This document shows positions 63,014 through 64,000 of a stretch of DNA of 64,000 bases, piece by piece. The position numbers were made by a program, and so were the translations under genes. Origin of the DNA: Trichoplax adhaerens (Eukaryota; Placozoa; Uniplacotomia; Trichoplacea; Trichoplacidae); the NCBI RefSeq assembly GCF_000150275.1, contig NW_002060949.1:1175836-1239835 (forward strand), written 5' to 3'. Each line of letters begins with the position of its first letter. The first letter of the stretch is position 1. The notes below the pieces were generated by a model. It saw only the letters and a list, made by a program, of their open reading frames with translations, was not told the DNA's origin and ran no database searches.

Positions 63014-64000
63014 ATGGCAGTTAATTTAGCCAGCAACGGCAAATGCGTATCGTTTAAGCAGGTAAGTTGCAAAATGTTACTACTGTTTGTAATACTCTTA
63101 TTTTTGGCTATCAACTCACCGCTTTGAATACCAATTCTTTTTAAAACTTATTATGAATTTATTTAGCTTCTGCTTCAATTATCCCAATCTGTCGATGGCC
63201 ACAAACATTTTCTTGCTTTAGCGAAATTGGCCAATAGAAACGGATTAAGTGATAATTTGTGGGAGGATTTGAATCAAGAAAATCGTTTTCACTGGATGTA
63301 TACGTCCTGGAAAAAATCACTATGCTTTGTAAGAATTTAACCAAGACTACAGCCACAGGCTTTAACTAGTGTAAATAATGAACAATTATGTTCTGCCGAA
63401 ACTTATAATGAATACGCGTATAGCTATTTATACAGTATTATGTCGGTATTTATATACTGTGACGGCTCATGAAATTTGTGGCAAGTAAATTTATGTCCCA
63501 TTCTCAGATACATAAATATGCGGCATTACTGTAAATATATCTGTGCTGTAAGGTGGTCTTAGAAGTGCAACTTTTAATATACTAATTTATATTCGGAATC
63601 ACAGTTTATAGAAAAAAACCTGGAAGATAGTGTCCGTCTGTGTATGATATTTATGAAGAAAGTTGTCAATATTCTATGCAGAAATGAAGACGCTATCAAC
63701 AAATTATTTGAATGGGAAATTATAGTTGTTATACCAATCTTTATACGCATTAAAGCTAATGATTCAATTTTTGAAATCCATACGCTAACCTTAATATACG
63801 CATACGTATTTAGTAGAGTAAACAGAGTATCTATGGATAATTTTGATACTTAGCCAATTCTGTTTTAAAATTGATTACCTCCCCGTTGAAAGCAATGATA
63901 AATTATTGCTTTAGTCGTAACATATACATTCTTAGAACGGTAATAGTTGAGAAAAATTCCCTTTCATAAAATTTTGCACATAAAATATAGTAAATGGAAC
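63014..64000 (+). CDS. 5' part of an unrecognised gene running off the right edge
   Basis: Three exons can be chained in phase 0: 63014-63061 (MAVNLASNGKCVSFKQ; ATG in the context AAAATGG, donor GTAAGT), 63167-63328 (starting LLLQLSQSVDGHKHFLALAK, with NLWEDLNQENRFHWMYTSW near its end, donor GTAAGA) and one starting at 63605 (FIEKNLEDSVRLCMIFMKK, then NILCRNEDAINKLFEW). The end of the third exon was not placed, and the gene continues beyond 64000. The protein looks all-helical and has no signal peptide. I do not recognise the family. Clean splice phases and normal residue composition argue that it is real. Confidence 0.5.

Noticed and set aside
62894-63127. Longer open frame starting before the right-edge gene's ATG
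   Set aside because: It starts at a non-ATG codon and reads through the donor at 63062; ATG 63014 has good context and an in-phase splice.

Overview
The window is nuclear DNA of an early-branching animal. It is AT-rich, every long gene is cut by many short introns (mostly 50-300 bp, GT...AG, one GC...AG), and the products are animal or ciliate-cell proteins: nucleoporin TPR, Rho-kinase, IFT52, a Sam68-type STAR protein, DEK, syntenin. Gene density (about ten genes in 64 kb), intron size and low GC fit a placozoan such as Trichoplax or Hoilungia, but this placement is inference. No bacterial operons, tRNA, rRNA, CRISPR arrays or intact transposons were seen.

Layout. 1-10591 (-): TPR, C-terminus running off the left edge. 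10592-14051: head-to-head intergenic region with a 2.1 kb satellite-like array built from the palindrome GTAC plus one A or T. 14052-24858 (+): ROCK. 27029-31568 (-): IFT52. 33975-34883 (-): intronless PTB-domain adaptor. 35972-37203 (+): TMEM177-like protein with a complete M48 metallopeptidase signature. 38350-43395 (+): KHDRBS/Sam68-like STAR protein. 45966-48207 (-): DEK. 51844-54337 (-): syntenin. 57349-61436 (+): NIPA-like transporter, half length with a frame break. 63014-right edge (+): 5' part of an unrecognised gene.

The genes share no pathway and are not an operon. Most are housekeeping or signalling genes (nuclear pore, actomyosin control, cilium, RNA processing, chromatin, membrane scaffolding). 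The unifying oddity is non-coding: short islands of GTAC-A/T pentamers recur in most intergenic regions and some introns, and I found none in an identified exon. The largest lies between TPR and ROCK.

The most interesting observations are (1) the GTAC array and its dispersed islands, (2) the TMEM177 homologue that keeps HExxH and ExxxD zinc-ligand motifs which are not evident in human TMEM177 as I recall it, (3) the half-length NIPA protein with an apparent one-base frame break, and (4) a tiny hAT-type MITE with a perfect 8-bp target duplication. Exon limits were set by hand from splice sites, codon phase and remembered human homologues; no database search was run.
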